Assembly: GCF_032854445.1 (NCBI RefSeq)
Contig: NC_088307.1
Span: forward strand, 13,220,017-13,280,016
Source of the DNA: Liolophura sinensis
Taxonomy: Eukaryota > Mollusca > Polyplacophora > Chitonida > Chitonidae
Direction: 5' to 3'
Length of the DNA stretch: 60,000 nt
Shown: positions 24,501 to 33,127 of the stretch, one piece after another
Layout of the letters: every line of letters begins with the position of its first letter
Position numbering within the stretch: the first letter of the stretch is position 1
Made by a program: the position numbers and the translations under genes
Notes under the pieces: model-generated
The model's database searches: none
What the model was told of the DNA's origin: nothing
What the model saw: only the letters and a program-made list of their open reading frames with translations

Positions 24501-25189
24501 GACTTTGTCATGGTCAGTGGTTTAGGTCATTTACAGTTCTTTTCTGTGAAGAAGTGTAGAACTGTGTATGAAGTCACCCTTTACCATTCAGCCATCTGCA
24601 GTGCCTATGGAAAATGACCTAATATTTCACCCATAACCAAGTGCAGATTTAGCCAGATTCTGATAGGTTTGTTGAATGTAAAAAGGTGTTTTGAGGATTG
24701 TTTTGAAGATAGGATACTATCTTACCGGAAAAAGCAAGTTTCAACACCAAAAATACTATTTTGTTACATTTATTTACCTCTAAAAAAGCACTTTTTGGGG
24801 CGATATTTTAGGTCATTTACTGTAACTACCTGTAACCTTCTTGAACCTCTCATTCTCAGCCGGCTGATGCTCACAACCTTCTGCGTCCAGAGACTGTGGA
24901 GAGTCTAGTGTACCTGTACCGTCTCACTGGTAATGACATGTACAGACAGTGGGGCTGGGAGATTTTCCAGGCCTTTGAGAAACACACCAAACTGGAGGAG
25001 GGCTACTCTTCAATCAACAACGTGAAAAACCCTGAAAACCCTGTGTTCAGGGACAAACTGGAGAGCTTTTTCCTTGGGGAGACGCTCAAGTACTTTTACC
25101 TGTTGTTCAGCGACGACAAAGACTTGTTACCTTTTGATAAGTACGTGTTCAACAGCGAAGCTCACCCATTGCCTATCCACAGTTCCTGA
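5887..25189 (+). CDS. MAN1B1: MAN1B1: ER mannosyl-oligosaccharide 1,2-alpha-mannosidase (GH47), 11-exon gene span
   Basis: The enzyme trims one alpha-1,2-mannose from Man9GlcNAc2 in the early secretory pathway, making the Man8 isomer B used in glycoprotein quality control and ERAD. Eleven exons reconstruct about 650 residues, against 699 in human: N-terminal tail with RRRQSCWR, a signal anchor (type II), a variable acidic/Gln-rich stem, and the complete GH47 domain from [15 protein letters not shown] to [10 protein letters not shown]. The catalytic acids match human Glu330 (NLFE, exon 6), Asp463 (GDSYYEY, exon 8) and Glu599 (RPETVES, exon 11). The disulfide cysteines (HLVCYLPG and RTCYEMY) are both in exon 10. 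The Ca2+-binding Thr of FNTEAHP is Ser here. Exons 2, 3, 5 and 6 contain small indels, mostly in homopolymers, that break the frame. An in-frame TGA lies three codons before the start, which supports 5887. Introns are rich in SINEs and minisatellites. Identity is near certain; whether the indels are real is open. Confidence 0.93.
6465..6612 (+). mobile_element. tRNA-derived SINE (family A), 3' half, intron 1
   Basis: Body and tail only: gcagatggtcgtgggtttcc, gcccggttt, ccataatgctggccgc, agtgaaatattcttgagtat, then an aaataaataaataaa tail. Truncated at its 5' end. Confidence 0.85.
6815..7078 (-). mobile_element. tRNA-derived SINE (family A), near full length, intron 1
   Basis: Reverse-strand copy from the tail (tttatttatttgattggtgt) to the tRNA-like head (gctaactcacttagcca). 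It is diverged from the consensus, so an older insertion. Confidence 0.85.
7122..7249 (+). mobile_element. tRNA-derived SINE (family A), 3' half, intron 1
   Basis: tgcggatggtcattggtttc through gagtacggtgtaaaacacca to an aaataaataaataaa tail. It sits 113 bp before exon 2. Confidence 0.85.
7363..7607 (+). CDS. MAN1B1: MAN1B1 exon 2 (signal anchor and stem), one frameshift
   Basis: Acceptor catgtag/GTATGG, donor TTTTT/gtgagt. It encodes [11 protein letters not shown] (human: KWKQLSRLQRN) followed by a ~20-residue hydrophobic signal anchor ([14 protein letters not shown]) and the start of the stem. The frame breaks at a C4 run (7519-7522). One extra C would continue into [20 protein letters not shown] up to the donor and make the exon 246 bp, phase 0. 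Confidence 0.8.
7788..7872 (-). mobile_element. SINE family A tail fragment, intron 2
   Basis: tttaatttatttgcttgatc, then ttttacaccattctcaagaa and tatttcactcaatgtaagta: a degenerate, truncated reverse copy. Confidence 0.6.
8683..8820 (-). mobile_element. SINE family A, 3' half, intron 2
   Basis: tatttatttgattggtgttt, acgccgtactcag, cagcattatggtgagtggaa and catccgcaggttgctg on the reverse strand. 5' truncated. Confidence 0.85.
8872..9090 (+). mobile_element. SINE family A, nearly full length, intron 2
   Basis: It begins in the tRNA-like head (ctctcaccaatgcgctcgct, gagttcaagtc B box) and runs through ctgcggatggtcgtgggttt to gagtacggcgtaaaacacca and the A/T tail. It lies head-to-head within 60 bp of the 8683-8820 copy. 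Confidence 0.85.
9291..9459 (+). CDS. MAN1B1: MAN1B1 exon 3 (stem), probable frameshifts
   Basis: Acceptor ttccctacag, donor AACAAG/gtttgt. The best frame reads [17 protein letters not shown], then [13 protein letters not shown], a Gln/Pro/acidic stem-like sequence. It needs one base fewer in the C runs at about 9389-9403 and one fewer in the GGG at about 9422-9424 to stay open to DGQNK. The start phase does not fully agree with exon 2. The stem is poorly conserved, so this is supported by splice sites and composition only. Confidence 0.55.
9533..9570. repeat. (TA)n microsatellite, intron 3
   Basis: About 19 uninterrupted AT dinucleotides. Confidence 0.95.
10005..10083 (+). CDS. MAN1B1: MAN1B1 exon 4 (stem)
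   Basis: Acceptor gtgtttcag, donor CAAG/gtaaga. Phase 0 in, phase 1 out. It encodes [20 protein letters not shown] and DHDPFQ, an acidic stem segment. The split Gly codon joins exactly to exon 5. Confidence 0.75.
10096..10165 (-). mobile_element. SINE family A tail fragment, intron 4
   Basis: tttatttatttattgattca, ttgattgggtgttttacc and aagaatatttcac, just 13 bp after the exon 4 donor. A second similar fragment lies at about 10325-10380. Confidence 0.55.
10740..11505. repeat. Minisatellite, 49-bp unit, ~15 copies, intron 4
   Basis: The unit reads ccctgtatcaccctttgttg, ggtctcggtgacaataattt, gtagattcc. Adjacent copies are spaced 49 bp with scattered substitutions (ctcggtgac versus cttggttac forms alternate). 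One copy near 11215 lacks part of the unit. Confidence 0.9.
11979..12164 (+). CDS. MAN1B1: MAN1B1 exon 5 (start of GH47 catalytic domain), frameshift and damaged donor
   Basis: Acceptor tttgctag. It encodes [18 protein letters not shown], then [15 protein letters not shown] and [13 protein letters not shown], very close to the human start of the catalytic domain. At 12129-12130 a CC lacks one base against the expected [15 protein letters not shown]. The A run at 12157-12163 is one longer than needed. The expected donor after 12164 reads gggaga instead of gtgaga. With these corrected, the exon ends in phase 1, as exon 6 requires. Confidence 0.9.
12229..12577 (+). mobile_element. tRNA-derived SINE family B, intron 5
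   Basis: tRNA-like head (cggtggcctaatggtg A box, ggatcaattccgggtc B box), a body with gtactt(g)ttgctgcctc and tcagtataatgg, then the 3' end tcatcatacaactgaaaaa, ttgttaagtatgacgttaaa and a cattcattcatt tail. Unrelated in sequence to family A. Confidence 0.75.
12579..12898 (+). mobile_element. SINE family B, second adjacent copy, intron 5
   Basis: It starts inside the head (gggagaccagggatcaaac) directly after the previous copy's tail, and shares tacttgttgctgcctcgc, gtgtcatgtctggtgtcttt and gaagacacaatgtatgtaca. The 3' end is worn (gactgaaaaattattaac). Confidence 0.7.
14345..14680 (+). mobile_element. SINE family B with ACTC tail, intron 5
   Basis: Head B box (gggtcaatcctgggtcgagt), then tatcagtataatggctcagg, cgtcgtcatatgactgaaaa, attgttaagtgcgacgttaa, ending in an (ACTC)n run at 14643-14677. 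It lies 207 bp before exon 6. Confidence 0.75.
14887..15037 (+). CDS. MAN1B1: MAN1B1 exon 6 (first catalytic Glu), two +1 frameshifts
   Basis: Acceptor ttcttgacag, donor GCT/gtgagt. It encodes [38 protein letters not shown]. The Glu of NLFE is a catalytic residue of GH47. An extra T in 14955-14958 creates TTT-TGA, and an extra G in 14979-14985 shifts the frame again. Removing both gives 149 bp, exactly what the flanking intron phases need (1 to 0). Confidence 0.92.
15502..15765 (+). mobile_element. Full-length SINE family A with 11-bp target duplication, intron 6
   Basis: Complete copy: head ggcctccgtggctcggttgg (A box), gtgagttcaggtccag (B box), body, and an aaataaataaataaa tail. It is flanked by TACCATGGCAA at 15491-15501 and 15766-15776, which shows retroposition of this unit. 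Together with the copies at 18262 and 27769 it defines the family's ends. Confidence 0.95.
16287..16475 (+). CDS. MAN1B1: MAN1B1 exon 7 (GH47)
   Basis: Acceptor cctgtcag, donor TATGTG/gtgagg, 63 codons, phase 0 to 0, no indels. It encodes [24 protein letters not shown] and [20 protein letters not shown] followed by [14 protein letters not shown], matching the human PYSDVN and IQLEFRELSRLTGDKK segments. Confidence 0.95.
16691..17957. mobile_element. 1.27-kb inverted-repeat element, intron 7
   Basis: The left arm (about 16695-17030) and right arm (about 17690-17953, reverse) share the ends gcctggtgt / acaccagg, gtcattc...gtca, cccccatggattattttt / aaaataatccctgggggt, ggcaaggtttgcca / tggcaaaccttcctcat and gagatatggc / gccatatctc. 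The left arm has an internal duplication (gagatatggccctagaaaca at about 16914 and 17000). No transposase is visible. It looks like a foldback-type or large non-autonomous DNA element. Confidence 0.6.
18268..18522 (-). mobile_element. SINE family A with 12-bp target duplication, intron 7
   Basis: Reverse copy from the tail (tttatttattttatttgatt) to the head (gcgctaaccaactgagc). It is flanked by gacctacatgta at 18256-18267 and 18523-18534. The last few bases of the tRNA-like head are missing. Confidence 0.93.
19336..19523 (+). CDS. MAN1B1: MAN1B1 exon 8 (catalytic Asp)
   Basis: Acceptor of T-rich tract plus cag, donor ACCAT/gtaagt. Phase 0 to 2. It encodes [20 protein letters not shown], then [20 protein letters not shown]. 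The Asp of GDSYYEY corresponds to human Asp463. Confidence 0.95.
20252..22225. repeat. Minisatellite, 37-bp unit, ~53 copies, intron 8
   Basis: The unit is tatgatgtacaacatggtga followed by aaacgatgtgcactcgg. Most copies are 37 bp; some are 35 bp (ggtatgtatacaac form). Variant sites (tgtac/tgcac, acgatg/acaatg/accatg, ctcgg/cttgg) recur in blocks, for example 21093-21265 is repeated at 21535-21715, about 12 units away. No stop codons occur in any minus-strand frame over most of the array, which produces long spurious ORFs. Confidence 0.95.
22336..22571 (+). mobile_element. SINE family A with 12-bp target duplication, intron 8
   Basis: Head cctattggttagcgcaatga, B-box region gagttgcccagccc, body gcagatggtcataggtttcc, tail caatcaaataaaaag. 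It is flanked by ctacttggatgt at 22324-22335 and 22572-22583. Confidence 0.93.
22822..22945 (+). CDS. MAN1B1: MAN1B1 exon 9 (GH47)
   Basis: Acceptor ttattttacag, donor AAAATG/gtgagt. Phase 2 to 0. It encodes [20 protein letters not shown] and [11 protein letters not shown], then SPKM, aligned with the human EAIEGVRTHLL and SEPSKLTFVGEL. Confidence 0.95.
23305..23502 (+). CDS. MAN1B1: MAN1B1 exon 10 (GH47, disulfide)
   Basis: Acceptor acatcag, donor GTTAAG/gtatgt, 66 codons, phase 0 to 0. It contains [13 protein letters not shown] and [20 protein letters not shown]. The two Cys match the structural disulfide pair of class I mannosidases. Confidence 0.95.
23940..24825. repeat. Direct and inverted repeat cluster, intron 10
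   Basis: Three diverged direct copies of a ~200-bp unit (about 23950, 24125 and 24345) share gcattcttag, gctgaaactta, ttccagtatta, ctcagaa...cc and agctttgtca. A fourth, inverted copy at about 24660-24820 contains gcaagtttcaacaccaaaaa and gataggatactatctta. All copies end near ggtcatttac. No coding sequence. Confidence 0.55.
24860..25189 (+). CDS. MAN1B1: MAN1B1 exon 11 (terminal, catalytic Glu, Ca2+ site, stop)
   Basis: Acceptor cattctcag, 110 codons ending at TGA 25187-25189. It contains [20 protein letters not shown] (catalytic Glu of PETVES), [41 protein letters not shown] and [14 protein letters not shown]. Ser replaces the usual Thr in FNTEAHP. No indels. Confidence 0.96.
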   Translation, partial: PADAHNLLRPETVESLVYLYRLTGNDMYRQWGWEIFQAFEKHTKLEEGYSSINNVKNPENPVFRDKLESFFLGETLKYFYLLFSDDKDLLPFDKYVFNSEAHPLPIHSS

Positions 25190-27768
25190 TAGATGCCTTG
25201 TTAGCATTTCACCAATAGAGATGATGGCTAGCAGTACATGCTAGGCTAACAGTAGGTGTGTTTTCTACAGGAAACAGGAGAGGGTGTCAGTAGCTTGCTA
25301 GTGAGTTGCTTTTAGTGCAACTGTGGAATGGTTATGGAACAGTGAACGGATGTTCAGTTGCCTGAGCACTCTGCTAATGGATCACAGCTACATGCGTATA
25401 CCAGTCTCAGCAGATACAGTTTGAATGGCTGTGGAATGGTAAAGGCCAACTGTAAGCATGCTAATGGTCCACTGGTAGTCTGCAGTGGAGAACTTCAATC
25501 CTGGTAGGCAAAGGTAGCCTACTTAGGGTTTAAGCATTTCAGTATCTCACGGCCCATGCTTTGAAAATGATGATGTGCCCATTGTGGATATGAACAGTGC
25601 TTTAACCTTAGGGTGGCCGTGGTTTTGGAAGGTAAAGCCTTTTAGGTCAGATTTCGTTTCATTCTGTGAAAAAGAGTGCTGGCTCTTTTACCCATGATGT
25701 ATTAGGCTTTTCTGGTTATGGAAGCCGATAACCACAGAACGTCGCTTCTGAAAGCAGCACAAAACACTTGTAAAGAGGAAGACGCGGCATGGTTCTGAAC
25801 ATGAAGAATGTTCAACCACCCCTTTCTTTTAACTGCACTTCTTTGCATCTGGTTCCTGGTGAAAATTCTAGACTGACTGCAAGTGACACGATATGAGCAT
25901 GCAATGCATTATGGGAAGTGAATGGTGGGATAAGAGTGAACGTTCACATTTGAAAACTGTTCTATATCAGAATTACATGTAAATTTCTGGTTAATATTTC
26001 ACTGTTCAGGGCTCCACAGGAAGGTGGTTGGATGTGGTTTTGCAAGGGAGTTGCTACATCCTCCTTGGAAAGTAAAGATTGCACAACTCTTTGATACCAT
26101 GCACATTGATTTCGGCATTTCCAATTCTCTTAAGCCACTTTTTCTTTGATCTATTGTCCTAACGTGTTATTGAAACTTTTTCGGCATATTACATACATTT
26201 GGAAGACGGGGCGATTTTTGGTTTCTACTACCGAAGACGTGTTAATGCACCTCCCGTTCCACATTTGGCCATAACCTGACCCTAACGTACACAAACTTGA
26301 AAACTCACGCTCTTTGTGACTCTAGATAGCTATGCCATTATAATGAAGCCAGGGTTTTTCAACCTTATCATGACATCATAAATATTCCATGGTTATTGTG
26401 GTCAACTTAGCATAAAATAAGTAATATAACATGGGATATTGAAGTCATGGTACATGAAGGTGGCTATATTTTGGTGACTATACATGTGTAGTGCCACCAT
26501 CTGTTAACATGTACATTAAACACTTAGACAAACACTTGGAGCACAAGTGTTAATGCTCACACAGGTTTTTACATTACAGGTAATGTGAATATTCATTCAT
26601 GCAGCTTTGGCATGACACTTGTTGCAACCCGATAGATATTATATGGTAATACAACGCACCAAATACTGTAATTCTTGAACATTTTTACATGTTTGCAGTA
26701 TGTTTATCCAAGTATATTCTTAAGGGCACTGTTCTGTGTAGATTGATAAAATTATACTCTTTGTGAAACCCTAAAATTGGCCAACCCAACCAAGGTAGTT
26801 TTGTCTCCAAAATGAAATTAAAAGTGTGCATAAATTGCGCTGAAATTTGCTCTCTCAGATGCGAAAAGGTTGAGGAACGTCCAGTTCTTGATCAGGGCAT
26901 TAAACACCAATTATTAAATCAATAGACAAATATTAAGCATTCAGCAGGCAGATTATCAACAGTATTCTTACTAAAGCCTACTTAAATATTGAGATATTTC
27001 TGCTGTGGTCACACGTGGCAGTACGAAAGAAACTTAGTTTAGAAATGTTTTATTTTCAAAATATGCGAATCTTTTACTGTGTGAAAATCTCCAGTGTTTT
27101 TCCCTGCCTACAAAGTGTTTATGGATAGTTAGATTTATGATGTTTTTCGTTCTTGCCAGCTTTGGGTACACAGGGGCATGGGTGGAACCATTTCCTAAGG
27201 AGGTGGGGGTGGGGGGGGGGGAAGCGAAAGTCTCAAATTAGCCCATGAAAAATGGCTGCTCTCCACATAAAGGTTGGTTTCATTAATGCTTACATACCCA
27301 AACTTAAATGACATGTTAGTGATTAAATTCAGGACTACAGCTAAAACTGCATGTAAGACTACATGCAAAAATCTCTTTATACTTTACCTCTTGGCCGTTC
27401 CTCTTAGGTATGAGTTTTGAAAGTTCATCAGAGCGAAAAAGATTAACATGGAGATGCCTAGAAATTTGTCTTTATTTTATCACAACCGATCTATAAGTCT
27501 GAAACAGTTTAAAACTGCTGATGTATATAGCAAACCGTAGATTTGCCGGATAACATGTGAATGCTATCAGTATCGTTCTGGTGAAAAGGCGGGTAAGTTG
27601 TTTTCAACGTCTCAGCCAGGCACTGTTTGACCTACTCACATTTTGTAGGAGTCGATATTCGGGTTATTATTGATCATAAATAGACATATCAGGTACTAAC
27701 CCAAAAACGAACGCTAAATATTTGTGAGCGTGAGCACAGAAATAAAGATTTATTTATAATGTATTTTA
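25190..27768. other. 3' flank of MAN1B1; no gene recognised
   Basis: It should contain the 3' UTR. No clear poly(A) signal soon after the stop; an AATAAA occurs at 27741-27746 and ATTAAA variants near 26515 and 26816. A G-rich tract (with an 11-12 G run) lies at 27200-27222. No further exon is recognisable. Confidence 0.5.
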
Positions 27769-27993
27769 GGTGGCTCATATGGTTAGCTCGGTAGCGGAGC
27801 CTCACACCTATGCGGTAAGTGGGAGTTCAAGTCCAGCTTATGGCCAGTGGCTTCCTCACTGGGCGTAAGTGGAAAGGTCTGGCATCAACCTGCGGATGGT
27901 CGTGGATTTCCCTCGGGCTCTGCGGGGTTTCCATAATGCTGGCCGCGGTCATATAAGTGAAATATTCTGCGCAAAACACCAGTCAAATAAATA
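27769..27993 (+). mobile_element. SINE family A with 13-bp target duplication
   Basis: Head tggctcatatggttagctcg, B box gagttcaagtcc, body ctgcggatggtcgtggattt, tail caccagtcaaataa. It is flanked by ataatgtatttta at 27756-27768 and 27994-28006. Confidence 0.93.
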
Positions 27994-28006
27994 ATAATGT
28001 ATTTTA

Positions 28007-29427
28007 TGTTCGTTTAAGGTGGGCAAGACTGGACGTTGGTTTAGGTGTGCATCAAATTTGATAATAAGTTATTTAACTGGGTTTTTGCTGAGGATGCAGG
28101 CTCCAATTGCTCAAAAACAAATCACATATTGTTGAAACATGGCTACATGTTAACTTGTTGATTCGTGTTCCCAAGCTGATAATCAGTATAACATGGCATA
28201 TTAATTACCAGTGTTTTCCAGACAGATTTGATAAATACACATTTTACTTTTCAGGTTTTCACCTGTCATATAACTGCCGTTGTGAAGCTATAATCGTTTT
28301 CTACATCTATTTAAAATAAGTGTTTTATGAGATCGTTGTCAGCCGTGCAATGTTTCGCCTCCTGGGCCATGGTGCCCATTTTACAATTGAACTATGCGTC
28401 TAGCGTAACTTCATTAACAGCATATAGCGAATGAACCGTACTCATAGCTTTCAGCACCCGGGCTCCTCACAAGGGAAAGGTGATAAATAACATGGAGCTA
28501 AATGGGCGAAGTGCTGATTTTTGTCGATTTCAACATTTTAAAGCAGACCTCACATACATTAATCGTGTGTATTTCACGACAGTATTAATCTGTATTTTTA
28601 AACAACATCAACACATGGCGTTGTTCAAAGTTTGGGTAATGTTTATTATCAGAAGTGAATCAAACGATGTATTTTAATGACGAACTGTTTATTAATGAAT
28701 GGTTTTAGTAATTGACAGATTGGGATGGTGAAAAAATGTGATTTTTCATACATTAGTTTTACAACAATGGTAGAACTGATACATGTGGTTAGTCTTCCAA
28801 TAGACAAAGCAGGTCTTCTTAGTATGGGTTGAATGATGGACACATAACAGTGTCTGTTAGGTATGTACATTTTATTGTATGTGTAGGTCTAACAACACCA
28901 CAGGTGACAAATTATAGCAGCTGTGAATGGCGTCTTTTCATAAAATAACTTGGTTGTCTCTGAAATGTCTTTATATTCGAGAAATCATGCAGTTTGCCAT
29001 GGAAACCATCTTTTTCCCCCTGAAGTAATTAGAGCCCAGGCTGTACAGTCTGTTGATAATTAATGCATTTTGTGGGGAGGTTTTGTGCTCAAACTAATGG
29101 TGTGTATTACTCGTGCATCGTCAGAGAAACATTGGTCGATTTTCAGCTTGGACCCGATTACCCATGGTATTCTCCAGGATAATGTAATCCATTACTGTAC
29201 TCTCTCATCCATTCATTCTATTTGTGCACTGTGGCTTACACTACGTCTGATATTATTGAATGTCATTTGTTTTAGAAGTTGAAAAATTGGCCAGTACACT
29301 CAGCTCTTGGTTTTATACTGTGGCGACTTTTAGGCCCAGTTACACCAAAAGCTGTAACACGACACGGAAGAAACATATCTGAAACGTAACGGTTTATACC
29401 CCCAGCTGTATTAGTTGATATCATCAG
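28007..29427. other. No gene or repeat recognised
   Basis: AT-rich unique-looking DNA with only short open frames and no recognisable motif. Confidence 0.5.
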
Positions 29428-29646
29428 GGCCCGTACTTATCAAACAACTTAAGACTTAAGTCATAACTTGCAAGCCCTTCAAAAGCCGAACTCCGAACAG
29501 GAAAGAATTCAAATGGGAGTCGGTACGTTGTTCTGCAGTCCAAAAAAATATGTACAAATTTTAAACTGTCTAGAGCAAAAAAAAAATATTTGTAGCTGCG
29601 TTTGAATTTTTGACTTGAGTCTTCAGACGTTTGCTAAATACGGGCC
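29428..29646. mobile_element. MITE with ~36-bp terminal inverted repeats (copy 1)
   Basis: Left end ggcccgtacttatcaaac, then aacttaagacttaagtca. The right end is the imperfect inverse (tgacttgagtcttcagacgt, then ttgctaaatacgggcc). Internal sequence includes ttgttctgcagtc and gtagctgcgtttgaa. 219 bp with no coding capacity. A second copy lies at 55492-55708. Confidence 0.8.
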
Positions 29647-29996
29647 AAGGAGTTGATGTTCCCAGCAGTATGGGTTTATGTATTTATGCAGCTGTATCGG
29701 TTGTGGTTGGTGTTTGTTTTTTTTTTAACTTAACCTATACAGCAAGGTAACTACTGGTGTCTTGCCCGTGTTGAACTTTTCAGCCAGTCATGTACATCGA
29801 ATAATCAAAATTATGATTAATTAATTAATTAGGTAGAATTGGTAATTCAGCTTTTATTATTGGTGCATTTGTTAATCTGTGGTAAGGAAGCTTAGATTTC
29901 GGGAGTATAAGCGGAATCAGTTTTTTAGGAGTCTCGTCAATTCACACAGGTTTGGACGAAACAGGGTGGGGCACCCTCCAACTAACACATCTGGGA

Positions 29997-30034
29997 GTGT
30001 GTGTGTGTGTGTGTGTGTGGTGGGGGGGGGGGGG
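29997..30034. repeat. (GT)n plus poly-G tract
   Basis: About 11 GT dinucleotides followed by ggt and a run of 13 G. Confidence 0.95.
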
Positions 30035-31919
30035 CGTACAAAAGTTGGTAAATTGAATGATACATTTTGCATTGTTGGATTTGTCGGCACAACAGCGCCG
30101 TTAGTAGCTACCGTAAAGTAACGTCTTTTACCAGTTCGTTTGCCAAAGACCCCACCTTAACTCGTCTAAACCTGCGTGAACTCGCGAGACTGCTGAAATG
30201 TTGCAGGATTTGGTTTATTATGCTGGCTGATTTGAACGTCCGCGAGACATGACGCCTATATTTTAACTGTTTTTTGATTCCATTTTATAATCATAATATA
30301 TTTGCTGACTGTTACAAAGCAGTGTATATATTACGCCATATGAACATTGTGTAATCTGGTCAGGTGGGAAATTGGAGGTGCGGCTAACTCGATTGCAATA
30401 ATGTTATTATTGTAAAATATGATTGGCCAAGTGGATGATTGACAGGTGTGAATATGGGTTTAGAAATAATGCCTATGTAATAACCATTTTGTGGTTGATT
30501 AAATCATAATATATTTGATGAGTATTTTAGTAATACGTTTTGTGCCCAATGAATTGTGTAAGATAGTTGTAGATATGTATATAGTTGAGGAATGGACCAT
30601 TCTTGAAAGTAAATGTGTTGGGTACAAGAATTATTTTGTCAGACAAGTTAGGTTGTATAGGTTTTCAACGAAAAACTGTAAAGGTTTTAAGAACATTTTC
30701 TTGTTTACATGGAAGATATTTTCGCTTCAAAAGTTCCGCTTCTTTAGGTTTTACTTAATGGCATTTGGACTATACTTAACGAATATATGTTTACCGCGTA
30801 GCTGAGGACCGCGAACAACTTGTTCCATGATTCGTTGTTTGTTCAGCGGTCAAGAGAGCATATCCCCATTCATCCTGAACTAGCATGAACAGAACACCCA
30901 TGAGACTAGTCTATACAGTATATGGCATATCTGTTTTGAACTTAACTGTAACAGGAAGACAAAATTAGGCATGTCGTTTTTGGATCGTCAACTGGGATCG
31001 GCCATGTTATTGTATCTAAGTCATCTTTGATATACTAGAGCACGTTCTGGAGCTGTCTACAAGACTAAGGCAAGTTACTAAGGCTAACTGATGTGGCAAG
31101 AGCAATCTTCTATATCATATAGACTGATCACCAGGAAAATTAAGGCGGCTTTTTCATTATGTGACTAGCAAAAAAGACGAAGATCACTTTGGTTGTAGGT
31201 TTTCCGATGAACAAATGAAACCCAACATACACCGGATAGATCCTGAATTGTTGAAAATGTTTGTGCCTGCCAGTGTGGCAAATATCGGGATCTGAACCGG
31301 CAGTGAGAAATATTAATAGTCTTATTATGGTACGCATAGAATCCCCATACGGTTGTACAGCTTGATGGGTTACAGGGGACACTTTTTAAAGTGAATTAGT
31401 CTATCTTTCATTGATATCCTGTCTCTTGACCGATCCACGGAAACGAAATAATTGTAATCCCATTCACATCATGAGACTTTCTATTCGATGAGAAGAAAAC
31501 CGACTCCAGGAAATATGGGCTAGAAATCTTTTGTATTGTATACTTTATAGCTAAAAACAAACACTTCACAGCGTATTCCTTGACATCTTTTCTCAAACCA
31601 ACAGTACTTATTTCATGCACCCGTGCAAACTTTCTAGTCTTTTTAATGCTATATTGTGTAAAGTGATTTTTAGCCTTTAATTAATGCAAACTGTAGTGTA
31701 GAAATGTTCTTTTCTTGTTTCGTCGTAGATGAAAAATTGGCCGTTTTCCTCCTCAGAGATCTTCCTGCACATTTTGTCAGGGCACGTTTTGCGTATGCAT
31801 ACATGTCTTAAACGACTATGAACACCTTTTTTACGAATTGTGTATGGCTATGTATTATGAACTGAATTTCTTTATCCACAAAGCCATTTCTGACATACAT
31901 AGAGAAGTAATCAAATACC
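30035..31919. other. No gene recognised
   Basis: AT-rich sequence with short open frames (the longest about 96 codons at 30515) lacking any recognisable domain, splice pattern or codon bias. Confidence 0.45.
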
Positions 31920-31921
31920 AT

Positions 31922-32058
31922 ATTTCAGCTTATTTTGGGCCGTTTAACATGTTAACCACGTCGCAGTTTTACGATAAATGTGTCAACATTTCAGCTTATT
32001 TTGGGCCGTTTAACATGTTAACCACGTCGCAGAAGCAGTTTTACGATAAATGTGTCAG
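31922..32058. repeat. Recent tandem duplication, ~65-70 bp unit
   Basis: atttcagcttattttgggcc, gtttaacatgttaaccacgt and cgcag...ttttacgataaatgtgtc occur twice in a row, nearly identical. The second copy has an extra aagcag. Confidence 0.9.
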
Positions 32059-32754
32059 CATTTCAGTTTGTAGTACGAACATTATTGTGAAAAGGCTTTG
32101 AAGTGACAAGTCATATGAAATACAACTTGGCTGGATGTTTTACAGGTCATTTTTCTGGCTTTGTGTGCGTCTGATACAATTTGTCAGTTCAATTTCAGTG
32201 TTTTCAGCAATCATTAATATAATGGTTTAAGGTATAGACTTACATCGGAAAGATTTTAGAAGAAATGGCAGGTCAGCGTAGCCTATCCCAGTAATTTTAT
32301 TTGAGGGGAGTCAGGGGTTTGTTCGGCGTCAAACTCAACTGTGTTATAACCAGAATAAGTTAAGATGAGGTGTAAGTTATAGTTTAGCCCAGATTTCATG
32401 TCAAGTGACAGAATTTAATGGAACAAATCAACAACAGCGAATTTGCCGTGTATTGCTAAGGGAAGATGCTAACTGTCTCAACTGCTGCCTGCAGTACACA
32501 TGTCCCTACGTTACGTTTCCAGGATGGACGTCACAATGCGCAATATTGATGGCAGTAGTAATTATAGGAGTTCAACATTCGTAATAATTTCGTATGTACA
32601 ATTTTAAAGTTTCATATCTAATTCCATACACGTACACGCTTCTCCCAGGTTTTAGAGATATGTATGATGATAATACATGTGGTGGGAAATTATATGCCTG
32701 TATATTTATATCATTTGTTTGTGCACGAAAATGTATGATTATATGATATTTGAT

Positions 32755-32756
<2 letters not shown>

Positions 32757-32815
<59 letters not shown>
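32757..32815. repeat. (TA)n microsatellite
   Basis: About 29 TA dinucleotides without interruption. Confidence 0.97.
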
Positions 32816-32817
<2 letters not shown>

Positions 32818-32964
32818 AATTGTGTATATTATATGCAATAAAACAAAACCTATGTTCAAACTGTCGGTCTTACTGTTCTTACTAGTTACTCGGAGTCTTG
32901 TTCATGTTCTCATTTAAAACGGCAAATTCCCAACCTGCAAGGTGGTTACAAACGTGTTCTGCCA

Positions 32965-33076
32965 AGGTACTATGGCTTAAAGAGCCGTGCTATTGGCTAT
33001 ACACATAACGTTTTGGACACTTAAGTTTTTTTAGGTCTCTCAGCAACCCGCGGATGGTCGTGGATTTCACTCGACG
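32965..33076 (+). repeat. Copy of a repeat shared with 42040-42150, ending in a SINE body fragment
   Basis: taacgttttggacacttaag, tttttttaggtctctcagca and acccgcggatggtcgtgg match the segment at 42040-42150. The last 45 bp are the SINE family A body. Both loci therefore carry the same SINE fragment plus the same non-SINE flank, so they derive from one larger repeated unit. Confidence 0.7.
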
Positions 33077-33127
33077 ACCGCACAATCCAGACTACCGCCC
33101 TTTTTTGCGATTATCGCTTCGCACACA

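Noticed and set aside
5887-25189. MAN1B1 as a processed or dead gene copy
   Set aside because: It has introns, ten of eleven exons with good splice sites, conserved catalytic residues, and indels almost only at homopolymers, so I treat it as the real gene with probable sequence errors.
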